Shown one piece after another: positions 15,986 to 25,321 of a stretch of DNA of 64,000 bases (position 1 is the stretch's first letter; each line of letters begins with the position of its first letter). The position numbers and the translations under genes are program-made. This stretch comes from Prevotella sp. MGM1 (GTDB lineage: Bacteria; Bacteroidota; Bacteroidia; Bacteroidales; Bacteroidaceae): contig NZ_BEWV01000221.1 of the NCBI RefSeq assembly GCF_002933775.1, positions 62,001 to 126,000 of the forward strand. Reading direction: 5' to 3'. The notes below the pieces were generated by a model. It was not told where the DNA came from, did not search any database, and worked only from the letters and a program-made list of their open reading frames with translations.

Positions 15986-17550
15986 ACAGCGAAATACAAA
16001 GAAGACGCACCTTTGCGATTATCTCTCACCCGGATGCCGGCAAGACGACGCTGACCGAGAAGTTCCTGCTTTTCGGAGGACAGATACAGGTGGCGGGAGC
16101 GGTGAAGAGCAACAAGATACGCAAGACGGCAACGTCTGACTGGATGGACATTGAGAAGCAGCGCGGAATATCTGTTTCGACCTCGGTCATGGAGTTTGAC
16201 TATGAGGGATACAAGGTTAATATTCTCGACACGCCCGGTCACCAGGACTTTGCCGAAGATACATACCGCACCCTCACGGCTGTTGACTCAGCCATAATAG
16301 TGGTTGACGGGGCAAAAGGCGTGGAGGCACAGACGCGAAAACTTATGTCGGTGTGCCGCATGCGCAACACACCCGTAATCATATTCATTAACAAGATGGA
16401 CCGCGAGGGACGCGATCCGTTTGATCTTCTTGATGAGCTTGAGCAGGAGCTCGGAATAAAAGTACGTCCGCTCAGTTGGCCGATAAACCAGGGAGTTAAG
16501 TTCAAGGGTGTATATAATATATATGAGAATAAGCTCGATTTGTTCACACCGGATAAGCAGCGTGTGACGGAGAAAGTGGAGGTAGATGTGGACAGTGCCG
16601 AACTCGATGGTATGGTAGGGGAGAGTGATGCGGAAAAACTGCGTGAGGACCTCGAACTTGTGGACGGAGTGTATCCCGAATTCAATGTGGACGACTATCG
16701 TTCGGCTGCCGTTGCTCCGGTATTCTTCGGATCGGCGTTGAACAATTTCGGTGTGCAGGAATTGCTTAACTGCTTTGTCGAGATAGCCCCGAGTCCAAGA
16801 CCTACAAAGGCTGAGGAGCGAATTGTGGAGCCGGAAGAGTCCAAATTCACAGGATTTATATTTAAAATAACGGCAAATATAGATCCCAATCACCGTTCGT
16901 GCATTGCCTTTTGCAAGATATGCAGCGGTAAGTTTGTACGCAACCAGCCTTATCTTCATGTGAGAATGGGTAAGACGGTGCGCTTCTCTTCGCCAACACA
17001 GTTCATGGCTCAGCGTAAGAGCACTATTGAAGAGGCGTATCCGGGAGATATTGTCGGACTTCCCGATAACGGTATATTCAAAATCGGTGATACACTGACG
17101 GATGGCGAAATGCTACATTTCCGCGGCTTGCCGAGTTTCTCGCCCGAGATGTTCAAATATATTGAGAATGCCGATCCAATGAAGTCGAAGCAGCTTCAAA
17201 AGGGAATAGACCAGTTGATGGATGAAGGTGTGGCGCAGTTGTTTGTCAACCAGTTTAACGGTCGGAAGATAATAGGAACGGTGGGACAGCTCCAATTCGA
17301 GGTAATTCAATATCGCCTTGAGAACGAATATAACGCCAAGTGCCGTTGGGAGCCGGTTCATCTGTATAAAGCATGCTGGATAGAGAGTGATGACGCAGCC
17401 GAGCTTGAAAACTTCAAGAAGCGCAAGTATCAGTATATGGCCAAGGATAAAGACGGCCGGGATGTTTTCCTTGCCGACAGCGGATATGTTCTCAGTATGG
17501 CTCAGGAAGACTTTAAAGGCATTAGGTTCCATTTTACCAGCGAATTTTAA
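15982..17550 (+). CDS. prfC: Peptide chain release factor 3
   Basis: The 522-residue translational GTPase recycles RF1/RF2 after termination. The motifs are [10 protein letters not shown] (G1, about 15-24), DTPGHQDF (G3) and NKMDRE (G4), followed by domain II and a C-terminal domain. The length matches RF3 (about 525-530). The frame is open 17 codons further upstream inside rfbD, but the Met at 15982 gives the family-typical start [13 protein letters not shown] and the ATGA overlap with rfbD. Confidence 0.95.
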   Translation: MNSEIQRRRTFAIISHPDAGKTTLTEKFLLFGGQIQVAGAVKSNKIRKTATSDWMDIEKQRGISVSTSVMEFDYEGYKVNILDTPGHQDFAEDTYRTLTAVDSAIIVVDGAKGVEAQTRKLMSVCRMRNTPVIIFINKMDREGRDPFDLLDELEQELGIKVRPLSWPINQGVKFKGVYNIYENKLDLFTPDKQRVTEKVEVDVDSAELDGMVGESDAEKLREDLELVDGVYPEFNVDDYRSAAVAPVFFGSALNNFGVQELLNCFVEIAPSPRPTKAEERIVEPEESKFTGFIFKITANIDPNHRSCIAFCKICSGKFVRNQPYLHVRMGKTVRFSSPTQFMAQRKSTIEEAYPGDIVGLPDNGIFKIGDTLTDGEMLHFRGLPSFSPEMFKYIENADPMKSKQLQKGIDQLMDEGVAQLFVNQFNGRKIIGTVGQLQFEVIQYRLENEYNAKCRWEPVHLYKACWIESDDAAELENFKKRKYQYMAKDKDGRDVFLADSGYVLSMAQEDFKGIRFHFTSEF

Positions 17551-17646
17551 TGTGGCAACCGTCTGCCGCCGTATAATCGGATGATTATGGAATGAGCGCG
17601 GGAGCGATTATTATAAGTTGACGGAAACAATAAGTAATGATTGTAA

Positions 17647-18216
17647 ATGAAAATAGAAGACGATATAAAACAGGCCGTGGAGGTGATGCGTAAGGGTGGC
17701 GTGATACTCTATCCGACCGATACCGTGTGGGGAATAGGATGTGACGCGACCAATGCCGAAGCGGTGGCACGAGTGTACGAGATAAAGAAGCGTAGCGATT
17801 CCAAGGCCATGATATGTCTTGTGGACAGCGACGCAAGACTGCAACGGTATGTACGTAATGTGCCCAACGTGGCTTGGGACCTGCTCGATTGTGTAGACAA
17901 ACCGACGACTGTAATTCTCGATGGTGCGGTAAACCTTGCTCCGAACCTGATTGCTGAGGATGGAAGTGTGGCGTTGCGGATAACCGGCGAGGCTTTCTCG
18001 AAAGAGTTGTGCTATCGCTTTCAGAAACCTGTCGTATCCACTTCGGCCAATATATCGGGAGAGCCGGCGGCACAGAACTACCGTGACATATCGCAAGAGA
18101 TAATAGACTCGGTGGACTACGTGTGCTGGACGAGACGCCAGGAGCACAAGCCGCACAAGCCGTCGGCCATCATTAAGCTCGGACAGGGCGGAGAGATACA
18201 GATCATACGCAAATAG
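17647..18216 (+). CDS. tsaC: L-threonylcarbamoyladenylate synthase (TsaC/YrdC/Sua5 family)
   Basis: The 189-residue YrdC-domain protein makes threonylcarbamoyl-AMP from threonine, bicarbonate and ATP for the t6A modification at position 37 of ANN-decoding tRNAs. The motifs are GGVILYPTDTVWGIGCDA (about 18-35), KKRSDSKAM (the K-R-x-x-x-K patch) and VVSTSANISGEPA near residue 135. It is the short, single-domain form without the Sua5 C-terminal domain. It lies 96 bases after prfC and 197 bases before the ClC gene, in the same direction. Confidence 0.92.
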   Translation: MKIEDDIKQAVEVMRKGGVILYPTDTVWGIGCDATNAEAVARVYEIKKRSDSKAMICLVDSDARLQRYVRNVPNVAWDLLDCVDKPTTVILDGAVNLAPNLIAEDGSVALRITGEAFSKELCYRFQKPVVSTSANISGEPAAQNYRDISQEIIDSVDYVCWTRRQEHKPHKPSAIIKLGQGGEIQIIRK

Positions 18217-18413
18217 GGCGGGATGTATTTTACAAGGTGAACCGCATCTCATCTCAACGCGACAGGTGACTGCTGTAGGGAGACGGGCACGCTTTTTTTG
18301 ACGTGAAACCTGTCTCTGATAATAAGGACTACGCCCGCTTGAGGGTGATAATACTATTTGTCCGGAAATAACCGCCGGATTATCCGGATCGATTATCGGA
18401 TAATTGATACACG

Positions 18414-20222
18414 ATGAACATCTATAACACTGAAGCACAAGCTCCGACACCGTTCGGACGATTGCTGGCATGGCGGGAAGAACATGTCAGTCATCGTACG
18501 TTTGTGCTTTTTCTCGCTTTTCTCGTAGGCTTTTTCTCGGCCGTGGCGGCATATATTCTTCATGAGATAATAAACCATATAGTGGCTTTGCTGACAGGGT
18601 CTTTCAACCGTCAGACGGCTAACTGGCTTTATCTTGTATATCCGGTGGTGGGAATTTTCATCACATCTCTCTTCGTGAGATATGTGGTCAAAGACAATAT
18701 CAGCCACGGAATAACACGTATTCTTTATGCGATAAGCAGCAAGCGGAGCCGTCTTCGAGGACATAACTGCTGGTCGTCGGTGATAGCTTCGGCCATAACC
18801 ATCGGCTTCGGAGGCTCGGTGGGAGCCGAGGCTCCTATCGTTCTTACCGGTTCGGCAATCGGTTCCAATCTGGGGCAACTGTTCAAGATGGACAATAAGA
18901 CACTCTTGCTGCTCGTCGGTTGCGGTGCGGCCGGAGCCATTGCCGGAATATTCAAGGCACCGATAGCCGGTCTTGTCTTTACACTCGAAGTACTGATGAT
19001 AGACCTTACAATGGCCTCACTGCTTCCTGTGCTCATCTCTTGTGTCACAGCCACGTGCTTTACGTATATATTTCGCGGCTCTACGGCCCTTTTTTCGTTT
19101 CATATAGACAGTGACTGGGTCATCGGTCGTGTGCCGGCCTGTATCCTGCTTGGTGTGACATGCGGCCTGATAAGCCTTTACTTTATACGTACCATGAATA
19201 TGTGCGAGAATGTTTTCGCCCGTTTCAAGAGCCGTCCTTACGTGCGCTTGCTTATCGGCGGAGCTACGTTGAGCCTGTTGATATTCCTTTTTCCGTCGCT
19301 CTATGGTGAGGGGTATCGTGATATCAATCTTCTGCTCAACGGACAGACGGCTGAAGATTGGGACGGTGTCTTGCGGAACTCGCTGTTTTCCGGGCAGAGT
19401 AATCTCCTGATACTTTATATAACCCTCGTAATGCTTACAAAGGTAGTTGCCACCTCTGCCACCAACGGCGGAGGCGGATGCGGCGGAACTTTCGCGCCCA
19501 GCCTTTTCATTGGGTGTTTCGGCGGTTTTTTGTTTGCCCGCCTGTGGAACATATATAATATCGGAATTTATACGCCTGAGAAGAATTTCGCACTTTTGGG
19601 CATGGCCGGAGTTATGTCAGGGGTGATGCACGCTCCGCTCACCGGCATATTCCTTATAGCCGAGATTACGGGCGGGTACAGTCTTTTCCTGCCGCTGATG
19701 ATCGTGAGCGTGTGCTCATATCTCACGATAAGCATATTCGAACCGCACAGCATCTATGGCATGCGACTGGCTCGGCAGGGCAAGCTCATCACTCACCATA
19801 CGGACAATGCGGTGCTCACTTTGATGACTCTCGACAGCATAGTGGATAATGATTACACAGCTGTGTCGCCCGATATGGAATTGGGAGAGATTGTGCATAA
19901 GATCAGTCTGAGCCGCCGCGACATACTGCCGGTACTTGACCCGGCTGGCAATCTGCTTGGCGAGATAAACATAGGAAAGTTGAGGCACGTGGTGTTCCGC
20001 ACCGAACTTTATCATCATTTCCGCGCACATCAGTTGATGTTGCCACCTACTGTCACACTGAGCGACGGAATGCCGATGACCGAGGTGATGAAGGTGTTCG
20101 ACCGCACACAGGCAGACGGTCTGCCCGTGCTCGACAGCGACGACCGGCTGAAAGGTTACGTGTCACGCCAGCGACTTTATGCCGCATATAGGAAGATGGT
20201 GGCAGACATGAGTCAGGAATGA
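18414..20222 (+). CDS. ClC-type chloride channel or transporter with C-terminal CBS pair
   Basis: The 602-residue inner-membrane protein carries the ClC fold (about residues 25-440): GSVGAEAPIVLTGS (134-147), with the gating glutamate E139 kept although the usual GREGP reads GAEAP, and GGGGCGGTFAPSLFIG for the selectivity region. Residues about 470-600 are two CBS domains that bind adenine nucleotides in relatives and regulate opening. It moves chloride or fluoride-like anions, possibly in exchange for protons. The upstream 197 bases hold no gene; no clear promoter was found there. fmt follows after 42 bases. Confidence 0.9.
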   Translation: MNIYNTEAQAPTPFGRLLAWREEHVSHRTFVLFLAFLVGFFSAVAAYILHEIINHIVALLTGSFNRQTANWLYLVYPVVGIFITSLFVRYVVKDNISHGITRILYAISSKRSRLRGHNCWSSVIASAITIGFGGSVGAEAPIVLTGSAIGSNLGQLFKMDNKTLLLLVGCGAAGAIAGIFKAPIAGLVFTLEVLMIDLTMASLLPVLISCVTATCFTYIFRGSTALFSFHIDSDWVIGRVPACILLGVTCGLISLYFIRTMNMCENVFARFKSRPYVRLLIGGATLSLLIFLFPSLYGEGYRDINLLLNGQTAEDWDGVLRNSLFSGQSNLLILYITLVMLTKVVATSATNGGGGCGGTFAPSLFIGCFGGFLFARLWNIYNIGIYTPEKNFALLGMAGVMSGVMHAPLTGIFLIAEITGGYSLFLPLMIVSVCSYLTISIFEPHSIYGMRLARQGKLITHHTDNAVLTLMTLDSIVDNDYTAVSPDMELGEIVHKISLSRRDILPVLDPAGNLLGEINIGKLRHVVFRTELYHHFRAHQLMLPPTVTLSDGMPMTEVMKVFDRTQADGLPVLDSDDRLKGYVSRQRLYAAYRKMVADMSQE

Positions 20223-20264
20223 CCGTTTTTATAAGCAGTATTCACCGAATAAACAGAAATTATT

Positions 20265-21242
20265 TTGAGAAAGCAGGATTTAAGGATTATATTCATGGGC
20301 ACGCCTGAATTTGCCGTAGAGACGCTAAAGGCGCTTGTCGAGAACGGTTATAACGTGGTGGCAGTGGTGACCCAGCCCGACAAGCCGGTAGGCCGTCACG
20401 GAAGTGTGATGCAGCCGTCTGCCGTGAAGAGATATGCGCTGGAGCATGGCCTTCCGGTGTTGCAACCGGTAAAGATGAAAGATCCGGAGTTTGTCGAGGC
20501 GTTGCGTTCTTATGACGCGAATTTGCAGGTTGTGGTGGCTTTCCGCATGCTTCCCGAGGTGGTTTGGGACATGCCGGAGTATGGCACGTTCAATGTTCAT
20601 GCGGCACTCCTTCCGCAGTATAGAGGAGCTGCTCCGATCAACTGGGCCGTCATCAATGGGGAGAAGCGGACTGGTGTCACGACTTTCTTCCTCGATAAGG
20701 ACATAGATACCGGCAGGATAATAATGCAGATGCCTTTCGAAATCGCCGACGACTATAATGTGGAGGACGTATATGACGGGCTTATGAGGCTCGGCGCTGA
20801 GATATGTATCAAGACGCTTGAGAGGATTGTGGAGACAGACGGTCATCCTGAGTCTGTACCGCAGGAAGAGCTTCTTGTCACGGCGAGAGAACTTCGTCAT
20901 GCTCCCAAGATTTTCAAGGATACATGCAGGATAGACTGGGGAAAGACGGGAAAAGAAGTTTATGACTTCGTCCGTGGTCTAAGCCCTGTGCCAGGAGCGT
21001 GGTGTAATATCGTGTCGCCCGACGGATGCGAGAAGATGATTAAGATTTACGCCACGGAAAAAACAAGTTTCGGGGCATCGGCCGCACCTGGCTCAATAGT
21101 AGTGGAAAACAGGCAGATGTATGTATGTACCGGAGATAGCCTCTTGCGGATGTGTGAACTTCAACTTTCCGGCCGTCGCCGTATGACAGCCACGGAGTTT
21201 ATCAATGGCATGAATGATGCCGGCCGTCACCGTATGGAGTAG
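20265..21242 (+). CDS. fmt: Methionyl-tRNA formyltransferase, TTG start
   Basis: The 325-residue enzyme formylates initiator Met-tRNA using 10-formyl-THF. The N-terminal Rossmann part has LRIIFMGTPEFAV (6-18), then VHAALLPQYRGAAPINWA with the catalytic asparagine/histidine region, and a C-terminal OB-like tRNA-binding domain (about 210-315). The start is odd: no ATG lies between the in-frame stop at 20250-20252 and the conserved core, so translation must begin at TTG 20265 (or an even rarer ATT). The first ATG (20295) would remove the first beta strand. It is 42 bases downstream of the ClC gene. Confidence 0.92.
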   Translation: MRKQDLRIIFMGTPEFAVETLKALVENGYNVVAVVTQPDKPVGRHGSVMQPSAVKRYALEHGLPVLQPVKMKDPEFVEALRSYDANLQVVVAFRMLPEVVWDMPEYGTFNVHAALLPQYRGAAPINWAVINGEKRTGVTTFFLDKDIDTGRIIMQMPFEIADDYNVEDVYDGLMRLGAEICIKTLERIVETDGHPESVPQEELLVTARELRHAPKIFKDTCRIDWGKTGKEVYDFVRGLSPVPGAWCNIVSPDGCEKMIKIYATEKTSFGASAAPGSIVVENRQMYVCTGDSLLRMCELQLSGRRRMTATEFINGMNDAGRHRME

Positions 21243-21342
21243 AAACTTGTGTGGCATGAGGCAAAAAATGCTTTGGCGAGTATAATAAAACAAGGCAACT
21301 GTCGTTTGATAGATAGAAAGTGTAACAAACCAAAGAGTGCCT

Positions 21343-21471
21343 ATGAAATATTTTACGCAAGAAGCATTACATCCGAGTGAAAGAACGCTTGAACTGATAA
21401 AACAGATAGCGTATACTTACAGAGTGATAAAACTGACCGACGGCACGCAGGCTGCCTGCTGTCTGAATTAA
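21343..21471 (+). CDS. Conserved-looking 42-residue protein between fmt and rpe
   Basis: A short ORF encodes 42 residues (MKYFTQEALHPSERTLELIK, then an amphipathic QIAYTYRVIK and a C-terminal AACCLN). It is soluble, with no signal peptide and no membrane segment. Its stop is 10 bases before the rpe ATG, so translation is probably coupled. The codon use looks like the neighbouring genes, and I believe similar tiny proteins starting MKY(F/Y)xQEAL occur in other Bacteroidales genomes, though I cannot confirm it here. The function is unknown. Confidence 0.65.
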   Translation: MKYFTQEALHPSERTLELIKQIAYTYRVIKLTDGTQAACCLN

Positions 21472-21481
21472 CCGCAAAGTA

Positions 21482-22129
21482 ATGGCAATAGTATCTCCGT
21501 CGCTTCTCGCCGCCGATTTCCTTAATCTCGCCGGTGATATAGACATGATAAACCGCAGTGATGCCGATTGGCTTCACATTGATGTCATGGATGGTGTTTT
21601 CGTACCCAATATATCGTTCGGTTTTCCGGTCATTGAGGCCGTGGCCAAGGTGTGCAGAAAACCGCTTGACGTGCATTTCATGATTGTTCATCCTGAGCGA
21701 TATATCGGTGAGACAGCCAGACTAGGTGCCATGATGATGAATGTGCATCTCGAGGCTTGTACACATCTGCACCGTACGGTACATGAGATACATGAGGCCG
21801 GCATGAAAGCAGGTGTGACCCTCAATCCGTCAACCCCTGTGAGTATGCTTGAAGACATTGTCGGCGATGTGGATATGGTATTGCTGATGAGTGTAAACCC
21901 GGGATTTGGCGGACAGGTTTTCATCGGGAACACAATAGAAAAGGTCAGGCGTCTGCGGGATATGATTAAACAGAGCGGTTCGAAAGCGTTGATAGAGGTT
22001 GACGGAGGTGTGGATGCCGTCACGGCGCCGTTACTTGTGGAAGCCGGCACTGATGTGCTTGTGAGCGGCAGTTATGTGTTTAAGAGCAATACTCCGGAGC
22101 AGACAATACACGATCTTCGCAGTCTTTGA
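21482..22129 (+). CDS. rpe: Ribulose-phosphate 3-epimerase
   Basis: The 215-residue TIM-barrel enzyme interconverts ribulose-5-phosphate and xylulose-5-phosphate in the pentose phosphate pathway. The start is SPSLLAADFLNL (5-16), then the metal and catalytic motif LHIDVMDGVFVPNISFG (about 35-51), DVHFMIVHPE, MSVNPGFGGQ with the phosphate-loop glycine region, and EVDGGVD near residue 175. Length and motifs match the family. After rpe the expected Bacteroidales neighbour (comEC) is absent; a gene-poor stretch and the iron locus follow. Confidence 0.95.
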   Translation: MAIVSPSLLAADFLNLAGDIDMINRSDADWLHIDVMDGVFVPNISFGFPVIEAVAKVCRKPLDVHFMIVHPERYIGETARLGAMMMNVHLEACTHLHRTVHEIHEAGMKAGVTLNPSTPVSMLEDIVGDVDMVLLMSVNPGFGGQVFIGNTIEKVRRLRDMIKQSGSKALIEVDGGVDAVTAPLLVEAGTDVLVSGSYVFKSNTPEQTIHDLRSL

Positions 22130-22664
22130 TTTCAGCGAATGATTTTACATGGCACCCAAAAATCGTTTGCCTGATACAGACCATGAGATGTCGGATATAT
22201 AAATGCGGGTTTTGAGTTGTTATTGTATTTGTCTGGATTATGAGTTTTATGAGGTTTGGCTGGTTCTTGTTTCAGATTTTAATCGGTTAGACTTAACCGA
22301 TTGGGTAATGAACTTTTAGCGAATTATTTTAGGAATGGAGGTTGCTATTTCTTAAACATGCGAAATTCAGCCTTTTGCATTGCTATGTTGTCAAATAACT
22401 ATTTGATAGACAATATAATATCTTTTTCCGAAAATACGAGCGATCGTAATAATTTTATAAAATCGGATTGCAGAAAAAGAATATCATTCATCCCGTTGAT
22501 TTTCCTAAATGTTTTTCGGAGAAAAATATTCTTTTGGGGGTCGTCAATTACAGTGTTTGTGTACTCATTGCTATATTTAGGGTATGTTGGGATATTTAAT
22601 CGAGAAGGGGATGCGTAACCATTTCCCGTTCCCACTTCTCGATTATCTTGTACCGACGTAAAAG
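22130..22664. other. AT-rich intergenic region between rpe and the iron locus
   Basis: No supported gene. A 105-codon plus-strand frame (22301-22618) has an erratic, AT-driven composition, runs through the terminator hairpin and has no family features, so it is left out. A 9-bp hairpin (AATCGGTTA, 22281-22289, with 22294-22302, loop GACT) lies in its 5' part. The region marks a change in gene order and base composition, and is a possible edge of an acquired segment. Confidence 0.5.
22590..22644 (-). terminator. Hairpin after the XusC-like gene
   Basis: AATCGAGAAG (22598-22607) pairs with CTTCTCGATT (22635-22644) around a 27-base loop, 20 bases beyond the stop at 22665. On the minus strand it is followed by AAATATCC rather than a T-run, so termination efficiency is uncertain. 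Confidence 0.4.
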
Positions 22665-23828
22665 CTATTTCGTTCTCTTCCGGTCTGAATACCGCTTCCA
22701 CCACAGATAATAACCAGTCAGTGGCAATGTGGCGCCGATGAGCGCGGCAAGGAAATAGAGCAGTTTCGTCCAAATACCACCCCAGGAACCGGTATGGAAC
22801 GCGTAGAACCAAGCTTGGAGACGTTGATGTCGGGGCGTGTCCTCATAGCGCATAATGTCACCGAGACGAGCACTGTGCGGGTCGAACGCAATGCGGTCGG
22901 TACGTCGTATATTGGATTGCCGTACGACCTGCGCTTCGGTTTGTGTCAGTAAGATTGTTTTGTAAACAGGATAATGTGCGGTGAGTTGCGTGAGCGCCTT
23001 GTCCCACACGGAATAATCGAACTTAAACTCTTCTTTCTCGTTTCGCAACTTTCCGAGTTTCGGATCAGCGGTTCCCTTGCCTGTTGTTTTGCGGCCATTG
23101 CGATCAATAAAATAGGTCTTTTTCAAGGTGTTTTCTGATGCGGCAATGCTTTGCTGTGCACCGCCAAAAAGTGCGTAAGCAGCTGTGCGGTACCAGCCGA
23201 ATGACCAGGTAAGACCTGTCAGCGCCATTACCAGCAATAATAGGGTAGTGTAGAATCCCAATGCGATGTGGCAGTCGTAGTAGAAACGGCGGCGTCCGTT
23301 GAAAAATGTTATTTTCAACCTGTTGCGTAACGATTTGCGGTTACGGGGAAACCAAAGAATAAAACCGCTAACCAAAATCACTACCAGACATAGCGTTGAG
23401 ACTCCGACAATGATTTTTCCGACAGATTTCTCTCCTTTAGCTGCAGGTGGGTCAAGCAGCCAGCGGTGGAGCTTGCGCATGGTGGAACTTCCGAGCCAGC
23501 CGTTCACGTGACCCGTATAGGGATCAACGCTCAACCGTCTGCGGCCCGTTTCGTGAAAGGTGACCATACAGGTTTCGTCGTGCTGGCCGGAGAGTTGCAG
23601 TGAGGACAGATGGAGCGAATCAGGCATCTGCTCGTCGACGCGTGCCACGAGTTGCGATGGTGCAAGTGGCTGTACATTGGCGTGAGCCACATGGTAGAGT
23701 TTTGGGTGAAGCGCACGGGTTGCTTCATCTTCGAAGACGAGCGCAGCACCGGACAGACAGATGACGGTGACGATAAGTCCGAACGGGATGGAGAGCCACA
23801 GGTGTATTTTGGAAATGAACTGTTTCAT
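22665..23828 (-). CDS. xusC: PepSY-associated inner-membrane protein, XusC-like
   Basis: The 387-residue inner-membrane protein starts MKQFISKIHLWLSIPFGLIV and has about four membrane helices with PepSY modules in the long periplasmic loops (ALVFEDEATRALHPKLYHV; a second around LTQLTAHYPVYKTILL). It matches the PepSY_TM/PiuB-like family, thought to reduce or release iron from siderophores in the periplasm. In Bacteroides thetaiotaomicron the third gene of xusABC (BT2063-2065) is of this type, and the order here (TonB receptor, DUF4374 lipoprotein, PepSY protein) is the same. The frame opens 8 codons earlier; the Met at 23828 fits the family start. The symbol is given by family and synteny. 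Confidence 0.82.
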   Translation of the reverse strand: MKQFISKIHLWLSIPFGLIVTVICLSGAALVFEDEATRALHPKLYHVAHANVQPLAPSQLVARVDEQMPDSLHLSSLQLSGQHDETCMVTFHETGRRRLSVDPYTGHVNGWLGSSTMRKLHRWLLDPPAAKGEKSVGKIIVGVSTLCLVVILVSGFILWFPRNRKSLRNRLKITFFNGRRRFYYDCHIALGFYTTLLLLVMALTGLTWSFGWYRTAAYALFGGAQQSIAASENTLKKTYFIDRNGRKTTGKGTADPKLGKLRNEKEEFKFDYSVWDKALTQLTAHYPVYKTILLTQTEAQVVRQSNIRRTDRIAFDPHSARLGDIMRYEDTPRHQRLQAWFYAFHTGSWGGIWTKLLYFLAALIGATLPLTGYYLWWKRYSDRKRTK

Positions 23829-23900
23829 AAATAGAGTATTTGGGACGGACAAAGTAACAGCTTGGCAGATAGCGGGCTGTTATTTTGTCCGTTGTATTTT

Positions 23901-25292
23901 TTACTTTTGGATGGTCAGTTTTCCTGCGGTGGCAACGGATTCCGCATCTATCACCAGACCTTTGTGGGCACGTCCTGTCACTGTATCTATTTTATAGAAC
24001 GCCGGTTTGTCGCCACCGGTCACGGTCACTGCTATGTACATGGCACCGTTCTCACCGTATGGTTCTCCTCCGAAGCCCGCCAGATCGGACGGCAAGCCCG
24101 TAACGGGAACCACCGTTTTCTTTTCGGCGTCGAAGACGGCCAGTTCATTGACGATGGCATCCTTGCCTTTCTTCATTCCATCCACGCCTTCGGAATAGAG
24201 CTGGAGCAGGAAGTGGCAATCCGAAATGTGCCAACAACGGAAGATAGGATGCTTCGTGCCGATTTCTTCGAAATTCACATAGTAGTCTGGGTCGAAGTCC
24301 GTCTCTCCCTTACGTATACGCACTACGCCCGATGGTTTGGTTCCTGTTACCTTTTTCAAATCAGCCGACGAAGTAAATGTGCGACCATAGCCTGGCGAGA
24401 AGACGTAGAGATCCCCATTGTCGGCAGCCCAAATCGTTTGGTAGTACTGTGAACGCATGCGACCGCATGCGAAACCGATTCGGTCGGTCGAGGCGATTAC
24501 AGGTTTCTCTGCGAATGATGTTCCGCTGTAGATGGCGATGTAGGCACGATCTGGATATTGCGTAGAGGGAATCACGCCAGCCGTATAGGAGCCACTGGCA
24601 GAACCGCCGTCGGCTTTGGCGATCAGTTCATGGTCAGTTACCTTATCCGGCCACTTTGCTATGCCGTAGAGGCTCATGCCCATCGGTACGACCGAGGTGT
24701 AGAGTTTGCCGTTGGCCTCTTCCAGACCTGCGAATGTCACCTTCTCGCCATTGCCGAGAAAGTTCTCCGCATCAATCGACCCTTCGGTTTGTCCACCCGT
24801 ATTTTCATCAAGGTAGTTGAATAGAAGCGCTTGTGCTATATTGCCTTGGGCATCCGTTGTTTTAGAGTTGCCGGTCGATACGGTCACGACCTTGTCGCCC
24901 CACGTGCCGTAGGAGGTGATGCGGTTGAATTCGTAACTGTATTTCTCGGTGGGTTTACCTGTTGCGTTGAGGTAGTAGGATGCGCCGGTACCGGCTCCAC
25001 CTTTGTTATAAACCAGTGAGAATACATATTTATGGTTCTTGAATACCCAGTAGGAGCCACCGAGCACCTCAGTGCCCATGCCACGCACGGTAACAGTGCC
25101 TTCATCAAGTGACGGAGCGGTAATAAGATAGCTCGTGCCGTCGTCCATAGCCGCGATTACGTATGAGGTTCCGGCATCGGTACCCGGTGTTGTCTCGGGT
25201 GTGTCATTGCTGTCGCTGCACGAGGTCAGCAGGCCGGTTGTGCCGATGCATAATAGGGCGAGAAGCCCCAATGTGTGAAGATTCTTTTTCAT
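23901..25292 (-). CDS. xusB: DUF4374 surface lipoprotein, XusB-like siderophore-binding protein
   Basis: The 463-residue lipoprotein has the signal [20 protein letters not shown] and the lipobox LLTSC with the modified cysteine at residue 25. The rest is a DUF4374 domain, a beta-propeller in the known homologue, with repeated strand pairs such as [16 protein letters not shown] and [14 protein letters not shown]. In B. thetaiotaomicron XusB binds ferric enterobactin-type xenosiderophores at the cell surface and hands them to the receptor XusA. The gene lies 29 bases downstream of the receptor gene and 72 bases upstream of the PepSY gene, in one minus-strand operon. Ligand specificity cannot be read from sequence. 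Confidence 0.85.
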   Translation of the reverse strand: MKKNLHTLGLLALLCIGTTGLLTSCSDSNDTPETTPGTDAGTSYVIAAMDDGTSYLITAPSLDEGTVTVRGMGTEVLGGSYWVFKNHKYVFSLVYNKGGAGTGASYYLNATGKPTEKYSYEFNRITSYGTWGDKVVTVSTGNSKTTDAQGNIAQALLFNYLDENTGGQTEGSIDAENFLGNGEKVTFAGLEEANGKLYTSVVPMGMSLYGIAKWPDKVTDHELIAKADGGSASGSYTAGVIPSTQYPDRAYIAIYSGTSFAEKPVIASTDRIGFACGRMRSQYYQTIWAADNGDLYVFSPGYGRTFTSSADLKKVTGTKPSGVVRIRKGETDFDPDYYVNFEEIGTKHPIFRCWHISDCHFLLQLYSEGVDGMKKGKDAIVNELAVFDAEKKTVVPVTGLPSDLAGFGGEPYGENGAMYIAVTVTGGDKPAFYKIDTVTGRAHKGLVIDAESVATAGKLTIQK

Positions 25293-25321
25293 AATTGTTT
25301 TTTTTATTTGTAATTTATAAA

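Noticed and set aside
22301-22618. 105-codon plus-strand frame after rpe
   Set aside because: Composition is driven by AT content, no ribosome-binding site is evident, no recognisable domain, and it overlaps the hairpin that follows the XusC-like gene.
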